Below are positions 44,223 through 55,700 of a DNA stretch of 64,000 nucleotides, one piece after another. This DNA is from Plectosphaerella cucumerina. Its lineage: Eukaryota; Ascomycota; Sordariomycetes; Glomerellales; Plectosphaerellaceae. Position 1 is the first letter of the stretch, and every line of letters starts with the position of its first letter. Under the pieces are notes generated by a model. That model did not search any database and had not been told where the DNA came from. It was given only the letters and a program-made list of their open reading frames with translations. Location: the NCBI GenBank assembly GCA_020746995.1, contig JAGPXD010000002.1:3162001-3226000 (forward strand). Reading direction: 5' to 3'. The translations under genes and the position numbers were made by a program.

Positions 44223-44259
44223 TTTGGAGGGACAGGCCGACAGAGCACCCCTACTCCTA

Positions 44260-45337
44260 TCAGTTGACGTATTTGCTTCTCAGAGTCTCCAGAGAAATTC
44301 CGCAATCAACAGCCCTCTGCAGCAGCCTCTCCGCCTTTTTCACCACGGGTACATCCACCATCTTCCCATCCAATTTCCAGGCACCCTTTCCCTCTTTCCG
44401 AGACTGAGCATCGCCCGCCTCTATGCTGACAGCCCATTCGAGCTCCACATCAGATGGCGAGAACCTCTCCTGCACGATGCTCACCTGTGACGGATGTATG
44501 CACTGCTTCCCATTGAAGCCCAGGGCTCGGCCCTCCACGCAATCATTGAAGAGATCAGTCTTCCCCTGGCTGTCTGAGCGAACGCTCGTTGACACCATGT
44601 CCACAATCGACGGGATGGAGTGCGCCCGAGCCGCCGTGACGAGGGAGCTGCGGGCGAAAAGAAGCTCTCTTCGGTCGGGTAAGTGAGAGAGGGAAAGGTC
44701 AGCTGCGAAGTCCTCGGCGGCGAAAGCGAGCCCGGATAGACCGAGAACGTGTCCCGCTCGGCAAATCGAATGGATGTTGGAGAGGCCGAGGGCGGACTCT
44801 ATCAGAGCGATGATCTGTAGTGGCTGTCGGGGCGATGAAGATGGAGATTCGTCGGCTTGAGGGGTGACATGTCGTATCACGTCGGCCACGAATTGCAAAT
44901 CGGCCTCGCTGTTGACCTTGGGAACGACGATGGTATTGAGGTTTCCCCCGGCAGTGCGTATCTAGACATGACGACCATGAGATTTATGGTTTGGAGCAGG
45001 AGTAGCGTGTCCCAAACTCACCAAACTTGTGAGATCATCGAGGGCTAGGCCGGTATCGACAGCATTGATGCGTACGGCGACCTCGCTGCGTTGGTGCTGT
45101 GGAGATGCGGCGATGTGCCTGCTGACGAGGTGCCGGGCTTCGGTCTTCAGGTCGGGGGCTACTGAATCTTCAAGATCGTAGATGAGGGTGTCGACTTGAA
45201 GAGCCCCAGCCTTGGATAGCATCTTCTGCGACGAGCCGGGAACTGTAATCTTTGGCGTCAGCTTCGCCTGTGATAAGACAGGGCACAGGCTTGCCGTAGA
45301 GCATTGCTCGCCGCAAAAAGGTCGCCGGCTGAGCCAT
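44260..45337 (-). CDS. CitE/CLYBL-like lyase (citramalyl-CoA lyase candidate)
   Basis: HpcH/HpaI-CitE superfamily C-C lyase. Exons 45295..45337, 45022..45242 and 44260..44961 (minus) give 321 residues. Signature order: RRAMLYVPGSSQKML, DTLIYDLEDSVAPDLKTEAR, AVRINAVDTGLALDD, IVVPKVNSEADLQFV, IIALIESALGLSN, FAAEDFAADL, GFNGKQCIHPSQVSIVQERF. These correspond to human CLYBL (citramalyl-CoA lyase). The metal and CoA-binding Glu/Asp residues (IESALG, AEDFAAD) are present. The first intron (45243..45294) starts with GC, not GT, and restores LYVPGSS exactly. Convergent with the hydratase and divergent from the regulator. Confidence 0.88.
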
Positions 45338-45617
45338 TGTGACGGTAGATGTGACAGTTTGTCGGAGAACAGTACAAGGTGGTGAGTGGCAGGCAACGGC
45401 CTCGATGAAGTACGAGAATGTAGGCAATATATAAATACTTAACATCCACCAGTAGTCAGGCCCTCCGAGATGAGCCCTCCGAGGCCTCGGCAAAGACTCT
45501 GAGGTGCAGTGCGGTGACGAGCTCGCCCGAACCGGGGCTGAGGCCCGCTGAGGTGGTGGACTTCAGAAGGTCAGTCGCTAGTAAAGCATGATGAGTGTGC
45601 ACTAATCCCGTTCTTGC
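45338..45617. promoter_or_regulatory. bidirectional promoter, lyase / regulator
   Basis: 280 bases between divergent starts. It contains a direct repeat GCCCTCCGAG (45460..45469 and 45474..45483), the second copy of which runs into a perfect 12-base palindrome CCGAGGCCTCGG at 45479..45490. An ATATATAAATA stretch near 45428 is TATA-like on the lyase side. Confidence 0.55.
45479..45490. promoter_or_regulatory. palindrome CCGAGGCCTCGG
   Basis: Two CCGAGG half-sites in inverted orientation, as expected for a dimeric Zn2Cys6 activator. A near-identical copy (ACGAGGCCTCGG) is in the ETF-alpha/ETF-beta promoter. Confidence 0.5.
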
Positions 45618-48600
45618 ATGGATGCCAGTGCGTCCAACGCTCCGGTCGCGCAACGACCGTCAACCGCCAATCTTCCCTCATTTCAATTCCTCCTCGAGGG
45701 CTCTGGCCACGCGATCGTGACACGCGACGTCGGCGTTGTATCATCCCATGCGAACCCATCTCTCGCAGACGCACCTTCTATCGGTCCTTCGAACCAGTGG
45801 CTGCCAGTGATCTGGCCACCGACGCCGGCCGAGATGGACATCGAACTCGGCGAACCCGTCGCCCCCGGCAGCCCGAAGCCAACAGTACCAGTACCTGTCC
45901 GACGGGACTCTCGTGGCCGTCGCTCGCAGGTCGAGGCCGCTCGGACTGTCAGCGCGTGCGAGAACTGTCGCCAGAAGAAGGTCAAGTGCGACGGGCAGTG
46001 GCCATGCAAGTACTGCGACAAACGCAACCTGACATGCGCCTTCAACGCCGCCGAAAAGCGCAAGATGTTTGCCGTCTCGTGAGCAGTCCCTCCTCAAATC
46101 TCCATCACATGCAGCGCCCACCCGTACGGCAGGCTTATTCTCCAATGGCAGCGAGATCCAAGACTTGAGAGCCAAGGTCGCTCGGTACGAGGGCATCGAT
46201 CGGCCTGGACAAAGGGGAGAGCAGACACCGCCAACGGAGCCGCAGCAGGCGACGGAGCCACTGATCAATGACGCCGTCGAACCGATTGCCAACAACGACG
46301 ACGGCGACACAGCGCAGCCTAACCCTCCTGCCCTCCCTGTCACCGAACAAGCACCGCCAACAGACACCCAAAGATCCCCGGCGCCGCCTATACCAATGGT
46401 CAACACCACCCCAAGATCGACATTTTCCATGCCAGACAATGGCTCCCAGCCGCCACTCCCCGGGCCGCTTTCGAGCTCCATGTCGCCGTCTGTTCAGACA
46501 ACGAATAGTAGCTGCCCTAGGCCACCCATCAATCGTGCGGACTCCGTCGTGCTGACATGGCAGCAGCGTCCATGGCCCCCGAGACACTCTTGTCATCCAC
46601 TGATGCCTTCGGCTCAGAGGTACGGACGTTAGTCAGTTCGCGTCCTAGGCCGGGATCTAGCAAGACCACGCCGGCAGCGACTTCAGCAGTTCTCCAAGAG
46701 TTCGACGTACTCGAAAATGTTCCCGGATGGCCGTCGGAGGACGAAGCCAACTCTCTCCTAGAACTCGTTGTCCTGCAGGTTGGCCTCTCACAGCAACTTT
46801 TCGACGTCCGCGCATTCTCCGACAGCCTTTCCCGTCTGTACCAGAATCCGCGCCCAGTGGAATCCCTGTCCTCCATATGGATCACCGAGGCTCTTCTAGT
46901 CATGGCCATCGGGAGACTTCTGGCCGCGAAAACCGATGAGCCGTCGGGTATACCTGGGGAGTCTTTCTACAACGCCGCTCTCCGCCGCCTGCCGCAACCC
47001 GGAGATGTGAAAAAGCATGGCATCACAGGCATCGAAGTGGTTGCTCTCACGGCTCTTTATTTGCAAATCGCAGATCGCAAGGAGGAGGCATACATCTACG
47101 TGAGTGCATAACTGCTCCAATGGCATAGCTTGAGACATCGCTGACGCATTCCCAGGCCAGCCTGGCCCTGCGCCTCGCCATCGCTCACAACCTGCACAGC
47201 AAGAGGCATACTGTGCAGCGCGTAAGCCGCTCTGAGGCTGTCCACCGCAACAGGCTCTGGTGGTCCGTCTACATGCAGGAGAGGTGAGTTCCCACGCATC
47301 GTTGTGATGCCATGATCCTCAGCCCTCCGCAGGAGACTCGCCGCCGCAGGCGGACACCCTATGGGCATTGACGACAAGGCCATAACCGTGGATCCGCCCA
47401 CCGATGCCCTTGGCTTCCCGTCTGCCTCCGCCATCGCCGTCAATGTCCGCGCAGCGAGGATCACGGGGCAGATCACCTGGAGTATGTTTCATCCCGTCGA
47501 AATCAACGAGACTTGAGAAGAATCTGACCCCGATAGCCATTTACTCCAGCCACGGCAGCTCCGAAGCATCATTTATCGATGATGTGCAGTACATCATCAA
47601 TTCTCTTCACGAGATCAAGAGCACTATGCCTGCTGAGTATGAAATGAGCATGCGCGGCTCCCAACTAGCGATTGCCGGCCGCCCATTTGGAGAAACCAAC
47701 CCGCAGACGGCCCGAGCTAGTTCGTCGCTGTACTTGTCCATCTACCAGGTAGGCAATATGCTTGCAATGGCGTTCGCCTGGCGACCTGCTGACTGGTATT
47801 CAAAGGCCGTCATTCACGCAGTCCGCCCCATTTTGCTCTTCATGGCTCGCAATAGCGGCGAGGGCGAGTCCGCGGCGTACAACGAAGTCAGTCCGACGTT
47901 GCGGCGTCTCGCTGAGATCTGCGTCGAGTCGGCCAGCAAGAGCCTCGCAATCCTAAACGAGCTGCGCAACAGGGAGATTTTCCGTAAGTGTCTGCCGTCG
48001 GTAAACGGTCGGGGCAGTATTGACTGACCATTTGTCTGACGAGCAGCTAAAAACGCCTTTCTCGACCTCGACGCAGTCTTCTCTGTCGGCTTCATTTTCG
48101 TCCTCGTCGAGGCCATCAACCACGGCAAGAACCTTGGGAAGAGTGGGATCGAGGGCTCAAGATCGATCCTGAAATACTTGGCCGGCCTTGGAAATCGCGC
48201 CGCGGCCAAGAGGCTGGCGGAAATCGACCAAATGTGCGCCCATCTAGAGTCCCAACCACTGGACCAGGGCCCTGTTGAAGTTGCGCCAGCCGATTTGTTG
48301 CTGGATAACTTTTCATTTGAGCTGGGCTACGTCAACACCATGAACCAGGCGACGCAACAGTCGAGAGAAATGGTCCCGTCAGCTGCACAACGCAACACTC
48401 CGACGGCAGCTGAGTCTATGGGCATGTATGGCAGACTCGACACCGAGACGGGGCCAACACCGCCGGTGGAGCCTTGGGTGAGGAATGCCGACCTCGCTGA
48501 CATCACCTTGGAGGGGGAGAACGGGTTATTCTGGGTCTTCCAGCCGGGCTTCTACACCGGAGAGGAGCTGGCAGACTGGGAGACCCTGGAGAGCTGTCTT

Positions 48601-48618
48601 GCTCAGCAGGCGCCTTGA
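45618..48618 (+). CDS. Zn2Cys6 transcription factor of the catabolic cluster
   Basis: Seven exons: 45618..46078, 46152..46534, 46618..47099, 47156..47283, 47333..47481, 47537..47983, 48047..48618; phases agree, 873 residues. The zinc cluster has six Cys (114, 117, 124, 130, 133, 140: ACENCRQKKVKCDGQWPC, then KYCDKRNLTC). A short coil (SSEIQDLRAKVARYEG) follows after a splice. A long Pro/Thr-rich linker leads to the Fungal_trans domain (NRLWWSVYMQERRLAAAGG). The boundary of exons 2 and 3 (46535..46617) is the least certain, since two donor/acceptor pairs keep the frame. The position inside the cluster suggests a pathway-specific regulator. Confidence 0.85.
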
Positions 48619-48680
48619 GGTTGGGAGTGAAACCCCCTCGTCTCCTCTCTGGCCGAGCTTCGGAGCTTCCTTCGGGCGTG

Positions 48681-48690
48681 ACATCCGAGG
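48681..48690 (+). promoter_or_regulatory. cluster motif ACATCCGAGG
   Basis: Lies 240 bases upstream of the carrier ATG, in the short interval after the regulator gene. Identical to the copy at 42891. Confidence 0.45.
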
Positions 48691-48920
48691 CCAACTCGCC
48701 CCTGAAATCAGGGGGAGGTGGGTCCGGACATGTTCACCACCACACCACAGCGATTTCCGGGGGCCCGGACTCATGGTCTCTCGGCATAAGGTATCGATAA
48801 GATGTATCAATGCCCTGAGGGAGGTCCATATCTTCCTGCGAACAAGATACTCCACGAGAAGCTTCAGACTTGAGGTATCTGAAGCCTGAGAAGTCTTTTA
48901 ATCCCCCTTCGTTGCCGACA

Positions 48921-50008
48921 ATGGACCACTCGACGATTCCTCTACCTACAGTCACGCGCCAGCCGAAGCTCCCCGGGGCGAAATCATCCCAATTGACCTA
49001 TCCGAGATGGTTCGGCGGCTCAGCATCATGTTTTGCTGTTTTGGTGTCTCACCCCCTGGATCTGGGTAAGCTCCTGGCGTCATGCCCGCACGTCACTATT
49101 GGAACCTGGAAGCCAACATCTCCATGACGCACAGTCAAAGTCAGGCTCCAAACAGCAGATGCTTCAGACAAGCGATCAGGACCGTTGAAGACTGCATGGG
49201 ACATACTTCGGACACAGGGTCCACGAGGACTCTACGGTGGTGTGAGCTGAGGACTCCCCATCACCAGCCGTGCTCTTTATGCTGACTCGATACATAGCTC
49301 TCGGCTGGGCTCCTTCGACAGCGCAAGTAATCCAAGTTCTATCAGTTCCCTCGTTTATAACACATCTTAGTAACTTACGGTTCAACGAGATTCGCTCTGT
49401 ACGAAGGGTTGAAGGAGAAGGCAGCTTCACAAGGAGCCCCCAGCTTTCTTCTCCTTATGGCTATCTCAGCCGTGTCAGGAGCTGCGGGTGGTCTAGTCGG
49501 CAACCCAGCTGACGTTGTGAACGTTCTTCTGCAAAGCAGACGAAATCATCATCGGGGCGGACTTCTCGACACCATTATCGCCGTGGGTCGCGATGGCGGA
49601 GTGAGAGGATACTTTCGCGGCGTTGGGCCAAATTGCGCCCGGGCCGCGGTCATGACCAGCTGCCAGCTGGGCGCATACGACTCATTCAAGATGGTTCTCA
49701 CGCAGAACTTGGGCATGCCTGATGATAGGGGCACGCAGTTGTTGTCGTCGGTGCTGGCGGCTCTGTTGGCAACGACGCTGTGCAGTCCCATGGACGTGTT
49801 GAAAACACAGCTCATGGGCTCCACCGGTGCCGTGAAGCCTTCAGCCGCGCGCATCTTCAAGACGTTGATGGTTTCCGATGGGATGAGGTGGATGTTTAGA
49901 GGTTGGCTGCCAAGTTTTGTCCGCCTCGGGCCTCATACGGCAGCGACGATGCTTTTGCTGGAGCAGCAGAGGAGATTGTATAGGCGATACTACAGTGACG
50001 ACATGTAA
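48921..50008 (+). CDS. Mitochondrial dicarboxylate carrier (SLC25, DIC type)
   Basis: Inner-membrane exchanger of dicarboxylates. Exons 48921..49065, 49135..49241, 49298..49322 (25 nt) and 49371..50008 give 304 residues. Carrier signatures: FGGSASCFAVLVSHPLDLVK (first PxDxxK), YGGLSAGLLRQLTYGSTRFA, GNPADVVNVLLQSRR (second) and SPMDVLKTQLMGS (third). The FGGSAS and GNPADV blocks are those of Dic1-type carriers. The third intron (49323..49370) has a GCAAGT donor; using it restores the conserved LLRQxTYxxTRF motif, while no GT donor does. In the cluster it would move the dicarboxylate substrate into the matrix. Confidence 0.87.
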
Positions 50009-50093
50009 TCACATCGCTCTTAAGCACCCATGGTTGAGTCCCGGGTGGTCCTCGTCATTTGTATCTGTAACCAAATCTCAGAGACCTTTCTTC

Positions 50094-51243
50094 CTATTTC
50101 GTTCCTCCTTTGCTAGCCATCTGCTTGGTTAGCTCAGGAACCACCTCGTACAGATCCCCAACAAGACCGACGTCGGCCAACTGGAAGATGGGCGCATCCG
50201 GGTCCTTGTTCACTGCAGCTATAACCTTACTATCCTTCATTCCCGCCAAGTGTTGAATGGCACCCGAGATCCCGACGGCGACGTAGAGTTGGGGCGCGAC
50301 AACTGTTCCGGTCTGGCCGACCTGCAGACTATTGTCGGCGTACCCACTATCAACTGCCGCCCGGGAAGCGCCGATCGCGGCGCCCATGCTGTCTGCCAGG
50401 GGCGTCATGAGGGCTTCGAAGTCCTCCTTCGAGCGGAGGCCGCGGCCTCCAGATACCACGCGAGAGCTGGTGCCGAGATTAGGGCGGTCCGTCTTGATGA
50501 GATCCTCGTCGATCCAGGTGCAGGCTCGTGTCGACGCGCTTTCAGTTGCAACGTGGACGGGCCTGGGTTCGGCAGTCTCACACTCAGAGGCGGGGAAGGA
50601 CGAAGGACGGATAGTGAGGAATTTGATGGGCTCGGTGGACTGGAGGGTCGTAACCGCGTTGCCAGCGTAGATGGGGCGCGTGAAAGCTGGAGGGCACGTC
50701 ATACTTAGCAAGGTGACTGAGAGGGAGGCAAGAAGTTTCAGTACTGTCGGCTTCATCACCAGTGATGGATGTGATATTGGAGATGGGCTGAAGGCCAAGA
50801 AGTGCAGCAGCGCGAGGGATCACGTCGCGTCCAAAGACTGAATGGGCGGCAATGACGTGCGTGTGGCCTCCCGACTTGACATTTTCTGCAATCAAGGAAG
50901 CGGTATGCTCTGAGAGACGCTGCACAAGTTTAGCTGCATTCATGGGGAAGGTACTTCAGCAGAAGTAACTCACGAAATCTGTTGATGCGTTTTCTTTCGG
51001 AATCAAGACAGCATCGAGATGTTCCAGGCGCGAGGACTGGGCAGAAGCCGCGCTGGCCAGAAGAAGACCCGTCACCGGCCCATTGATGTGCTTTGCTGCT
51101 GTGACAGCGCTGAGAGAGTCTGGCGTCAACTTGTCACCTCGAGACTCTAGGATCACCAGGGTCGAAGCATATCGGGGAAGGGTTGCTCTAGCCGTCAACC
51201 GTCTGGGTGTGGCAAAGCGATGGAGAAATTGGCGCTGTAACAT
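50094..51243 (-). CDS. Electron transfer flavoprotein alpha subunit
   Basis: FAD-binding subunit that takes electrons from acyl-CoA dehydrogenases in the matrix. Exons 50974..51243, 50760..50919, 50094..50686 (minus) give 340 residues. Mitochondrial presequence (QRQFLHRFATPRRLTARATL). The C-terminal FAD domain is strongly conserved: VSGGRGLRSKEDFEAL, GASRAAVDSGYADNSLQVGQ, VAVGISGAIQHLAGM, INKDP-type AAVNKDPDAPIFQLADVGLVG. Acceptors of the two introns were chosen to fit family length (RLSEHTASLIAENV, ITAFTRPIYAGNA); alternatives shift the joins by a few residues. Divergent from ETF-beta, sharing a 395-base promoter. Confidence 0.92.
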
Positions 51244-51638
51244 TATGGCGAGGGCGTGAGAGATAGAACCTCCATGGTATGGATATGGAAAGGCACCAAG
51301 GGAAGGTACTCAACGATGCAGATATGGATTTAGAGCTTGCCCCTACCGAGGCTGTCATGGCAAGCTCATGGGTGCCTTAGGCGTGTCGTCGAGGTCTGGG
51401 GCAGGGGGTGGGGGGGTAGGGGAGTGATTGGATATCCGGCACCAATGGCGGTACCGACGAGGCCTCGGCTTCTCTGGCCGGCTGCGACAACGTCCAACAT
51501 CAGAGCTCGGGTGGGCTACTAGTGGCTAACGATGTAAGAGAACACTAAGGCCAGCATCTTGACATGTAGTGGCTTATGCATCACCCGTGTTCTGCCTCTG
51601 GAGCTTGACTTCGTTCCTTTTTCACAAACGACCTGAAC
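51244..51638. promoter_or_regulatory. bidirectional promoter, ETF-alpha / ETF-beta
   Basis: 395 bases between divergent starts, so both subunits of one heterodimer share it. Contains CCGAGG at 51346..51351 and the palindrome ACGAGGCCTCGG at 51457..51468. Confidence 0.55.
51457..51468. promoter_or_regulatory. palindrome ACGAGGCCTCGG
   Basis: Matches 11 of 12 bases of the palindrome in the lyase/regulator promoter. About 170 bases before the ETF-beta ATG and 215 before the ETF-alpha ATG. Confidence 0.5.
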
Positions 51639-52521
51639 ATGACGAAGGGTTTGCGCATCCTGGTCCCCGTGAAGAGGGTGATCGACTATGCGGTAAGCTC
51701 TGCTCCCCCAAACCATACTGGGTTGTCTTGCTCATATTACACAGGTCAAGCCCAGAGTCCGCAAAGACGCCAAGGGCATTGAGAAGGTTGGCGTCAAGCA
51801 CTCCATCAACCCCTTTGACCAGATCTGCGTCGAGGAAGCCGTCCGCCTTCGCGAGCGTAAAGTCACTGTTGAGGCCATCGTTGCCGTCTCTGCTGGCCCG
51901 TCCAAATGTCACGAGGTACTCCGAACGGCCCTCGCCATGGGCGCCGACAAAGCGATCCACCTGGACATGACGGAGCAGCAAGCCGACGCCCTTGAGCCGC
52001 TCACAATCGCTCGTGCGCTGGCTGGTATCGCGCGAGAGGAGGAGTCGAATCTTGTATTTCTCGGGAAGCAGGCCATTGACTCAGACCAGGGGCAGACAGG
52101 CCAGATGCTGGCGGGGATTCTTGGATGGCCACAGGCAACCCAAGCGAGCAACGTGTCTGTAAATGGGGAGGTGGTGAGGGTCACTCGAGAGGTGGATGGA
52201 GGTTCACAGACTGTGGAGGCGTCCCTACCGTTGGTGATGACGGCAGACCTGAGGCTGAACGAACCACGGTACGCGGCGCTACCGAGCATCATGAAGGCGA
52301 AGAAGAAGCCGATTGCGAGGCGGACATTAAAAGAGCTGGGGGTGGAGATCAAGACGACGATGAACATCCTGGACGTCAGAGGTCAGTTGCCTACCTTATT
52401 TTGGAAACTGCGAAAAATGAAGCTTACTTGTTAACAAACAGAGCCCCCAGCCAGGCAGGCTGGACAGAAGGTGGCTGATGTTGGGGAAATGGTTGCGAGG
52501 ATCAGGGCATTGGGTGTATGA
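51639..52521 (+). CDS. Electron transfer flavoprotein beta subunit
   Basis: AMP-binding subunit of ETF that docks onto acyl-CoA dehydrogenases. Exons 51639..51692, 51745..52381, 52442..52521 give 256 residues, normal for the family. Signatures: RILVPVKRVIDYAVKPRV at the N-terminus, HSINPFDQICVEEAVRLRE, the recognition region LGKQAIDSDQGQTGQML and ADLRLNEPRYAALPSIMKAKK. Last-exon splice restores DVREPPARQAGQKV. Like most ETF-beta proteins it has only a short N-terminus. The copy here may be a cluster-dedicated paralogue or the only genomic copy. Confidence 0.94.
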
Positions 52522-52718
52522 TGTGATGATCTAGACACATGCAGTCAGCAGTATGCAGCGGAACAACTCGATCTTTTACGAAACCACAAATCTGTGTACC
52601 TTATCAACGGCAACACTGGAGTTTCTAAGCGCAACCAAGCTTTTTCGCATGCTCGAGGTTCAAGAATAACGTGGCACATGGAAAGCAGCTTTTTAAAGTA
52701 CTTAATTCCAATCACATG

Positions 52719-55700
52719 TTAAGCCTCTACGCTAAAAGCATCATTCAACAGCTGCTCCTCTTCAGCTGCGTGCGCGCTTTTCAGACCGGCTGCCGTGCTG
52801 GCGCTTGCTGCACGGCCGGCATACAACAATTTCTTTCCCTGGTGATGCTTGGACTTCCCGAGTACGGTCTCCAGCCGATCCCTCACATAGTGCCACGCGC
52901 CACCGTTGTAGTGCTCTTCTTGCGCCCAAACAACGGAAGTCGCGCTGGGGTACTTGTCCAGGCTTGCTTTGACCTCGGCCCATGGGAAGGGGTGCATCTC
53001 CTCGATGCGCGTAATGGCACAACCTTCGACGCCGTGCGTCTCACGATGCTTGTGGAGGGCGGCGTGTACCTGGCCGGTGCAGAGTATGATGCGGGAGACG
53101 GAGGAATCTTCAGGCTGTGTGTAGAGCGGATCTTCGAGAACGGGCTGGAAAGTCGAGGTACCAGAAAGCTCGGCCATGGTAGAGCGAGTGAGGGGATGCC
53201 GAAGGAGAGACTTAGAGAAGAAGATGACAAGCGCTGAAATCAGTCAGTCAAGGCCTTACCGTTTCGGCAAAGATAGGACAACTTACGCCTCCTGAACTTT
53301 CTCTTCTGTTGCCTTCGCAAGAGGTGGAAGTAATTCGCCGGCGTCGTTGGGTAAACGACACTCATGTTGGCATCCTGAGGGCCCCTCTCGAGGTTCTCCG
53401 GCCACACCCTCCCCTCCTCCCCACAAAGCATCAGGAACCGCTCGAGTCGTGCGGACGAGTGCTCCGCTCCCTGACCATCATATCCGTGCGGGAGTGAGAG
53501 TACAACGCCCGAACGGTCGAGCCACTTGGCTTGCCCGGCCGCGATGAAGTTGTCGATGATGACCTGCGCGTTATTGGCAAAGTCGCCAAATTGTGCTTCC
53601 CACATGACCAACGACATCGGATCCGCGAGCGAGACGCCATACTCGAATCCCAGGACGCCAAACTCGCTAAGAGGCGAGTTTTCAATTGTCACAGGGCCTT
53701 GACTGGCCTCCATGTTGTTCAGCGGCATGTACGTATGACCTGTGACCTGGTCGTGTAGGACGGCGTGACGTTGAGAGAATGTGCCGCGCTGAACATCCTG
53801 GCCGGTCAGTCGAATAGGGTGGCCCTCGAGACTGATTGTGCCAAATGCCATGGCCTCGGCGGTCGTCCAGTCAATGACATCGCTGGAAATAGCGTCTCGG
53901 CGGGAGGAGAGGATGCGGCGGAGGTTGCTGTGGGGGTTGAAGCCCTCGGGAATGGTGGTGATTTGATTTCCTATGCGCTGAAGGACTTGCTCTTCGACTG
54001 CTGTAGGCTCAGACAGGGAAAGAACCTGTGATGAAGCCTCTTCGGGTGTCGGGAGGCTCTTCCAAGCTGGGGGGAAGTTCGTCCTTGCTGAAGTGACGTT
54101 CTTGCTCGTCGTGAACATGGCCTCGAGGCGCTCCTGGAACCACGCCTTCTGAGCCTCGATCTCTTCCCGAACGAAACTTCCCTCTTCTACCAGTTGGTCG
54201 ATGTACAACTCCAAGGTCGGTTTCTGCACTTTGATCGTCTGGTACATCAGTGGCTGCGTGAAGCTGGGCTGGTCCAGCTCATTGTGTCCGAAGCGGCGGT
54301 ACGACACGATGTCGACGATGCAGTCGGTCCCAAACTCCGCGCGCCAATCGGCTGCGAGCTGGCAGACGAAGACAACAGATTCAACGTCGTTGCCGTTAAC
54401 GTGGAAAACGGGCGCATCGATGTACTTCGCCACGTCCGAGGCGTACGGCGTCGATCGCGAGTGGTGCACCTCGGTCGTGAAACCGACCTGGTTATTCACA
54501 ACGACACGTACGGTGCCACCCACATTGTATGCGTCGAGCTGAGACAGACCCAAAGTCTCATACACAACACCCTGACCTGCAATGGCCGCGTCTCCGTGTA
54601 GTGCCACGCACATGACCTTGTCTTTGCCACCGTCGTGCAGCCTCTGCGTGGCATGCGCCTGACCTGTGGCGACGGGATCAACGGCCTCAAGGTGCGAGGG
54701 GTTCGCCAGAACAGAGACGGCAGCTTGTCGCCCACCGGCCGAGGTGCGCTCGCCGTCGTAGCCATGATGGTACTTGACGTCGCCCACCATGCCGCGCAGG
54801 TCGGAGCAGACGCGCCCGGCGAACTCGGCGAAGAGGTCCTCGGTGGGTTTCCCCCAGACGGAGGAAAGCATAGTAAGCCTGCCACGATGACAGCTACCCA
54901 CGACGAAAGATTCGATGCCATGGACGTCTGTGCTCCGGTTGAGGAGAGCATCGATGCCTGGGGCGAGGGACTCCGAACCGTCAAGACCGAAGCGCTTGTC
55001 GTTGGGAAATTTGGACGCTAGAAAGCGCTCAAGGGCAGTGGCCCGAAGGAGCGAGTCGAGGATACGCCTTTTCTCGTCGAACGTGAAGGCGACTGCATTT
55101 GGGACTTCCAACCGCTGTCGGAGCCAGTCACGCTTTTTTCCATCTGAGATGTGAAGGAACTCAGCATTGTAGTTGCCGCAGTACATTGCTTCGCTAGCAG
55201 CAATCACCTCGCGAAGGGTCATGGTCTTGCGCTGGTCTGTGATCATGCTGGGAAGGATCTCAGGGCCTAGAGTGACGGCCTGGTTCATGTCTGCCTCCGT
55301 CAAGCCGTAGAAGGCCGGATCCAGCTCTCTGGGATTCGTCTGGGCGCTGGAATTGAGGCCAAGGGGGTCGATCTTAGCGCGGTAGTGGCCATGGGACTGG
55401 TATGCGGTGACAAGTTTCTGGACCTTGGGTTGGATGGCCATCTCGGTCACCTGGGAGACACTCAGGTTGGGAGTTCCTTTGGTTTGTCGCGAGGAGATGA
55501 GTCCAGGCGGTGGTTGGAACGCTTGTGAGGCGGGAAATCTGCGGTCTTCCATGTTGCGGAAGTACGTACGCCAAGAAACGTGAACAGAATCTGGCTCGGC
55601 CTTCCAGGAGGAGTACATCTCGTCGATGTACATCGCCGCTCCACCGTGGAGGAAAGCATCCGCTGGGTCCTGTGCATGTCAGGCCACGACCTGAACATAC

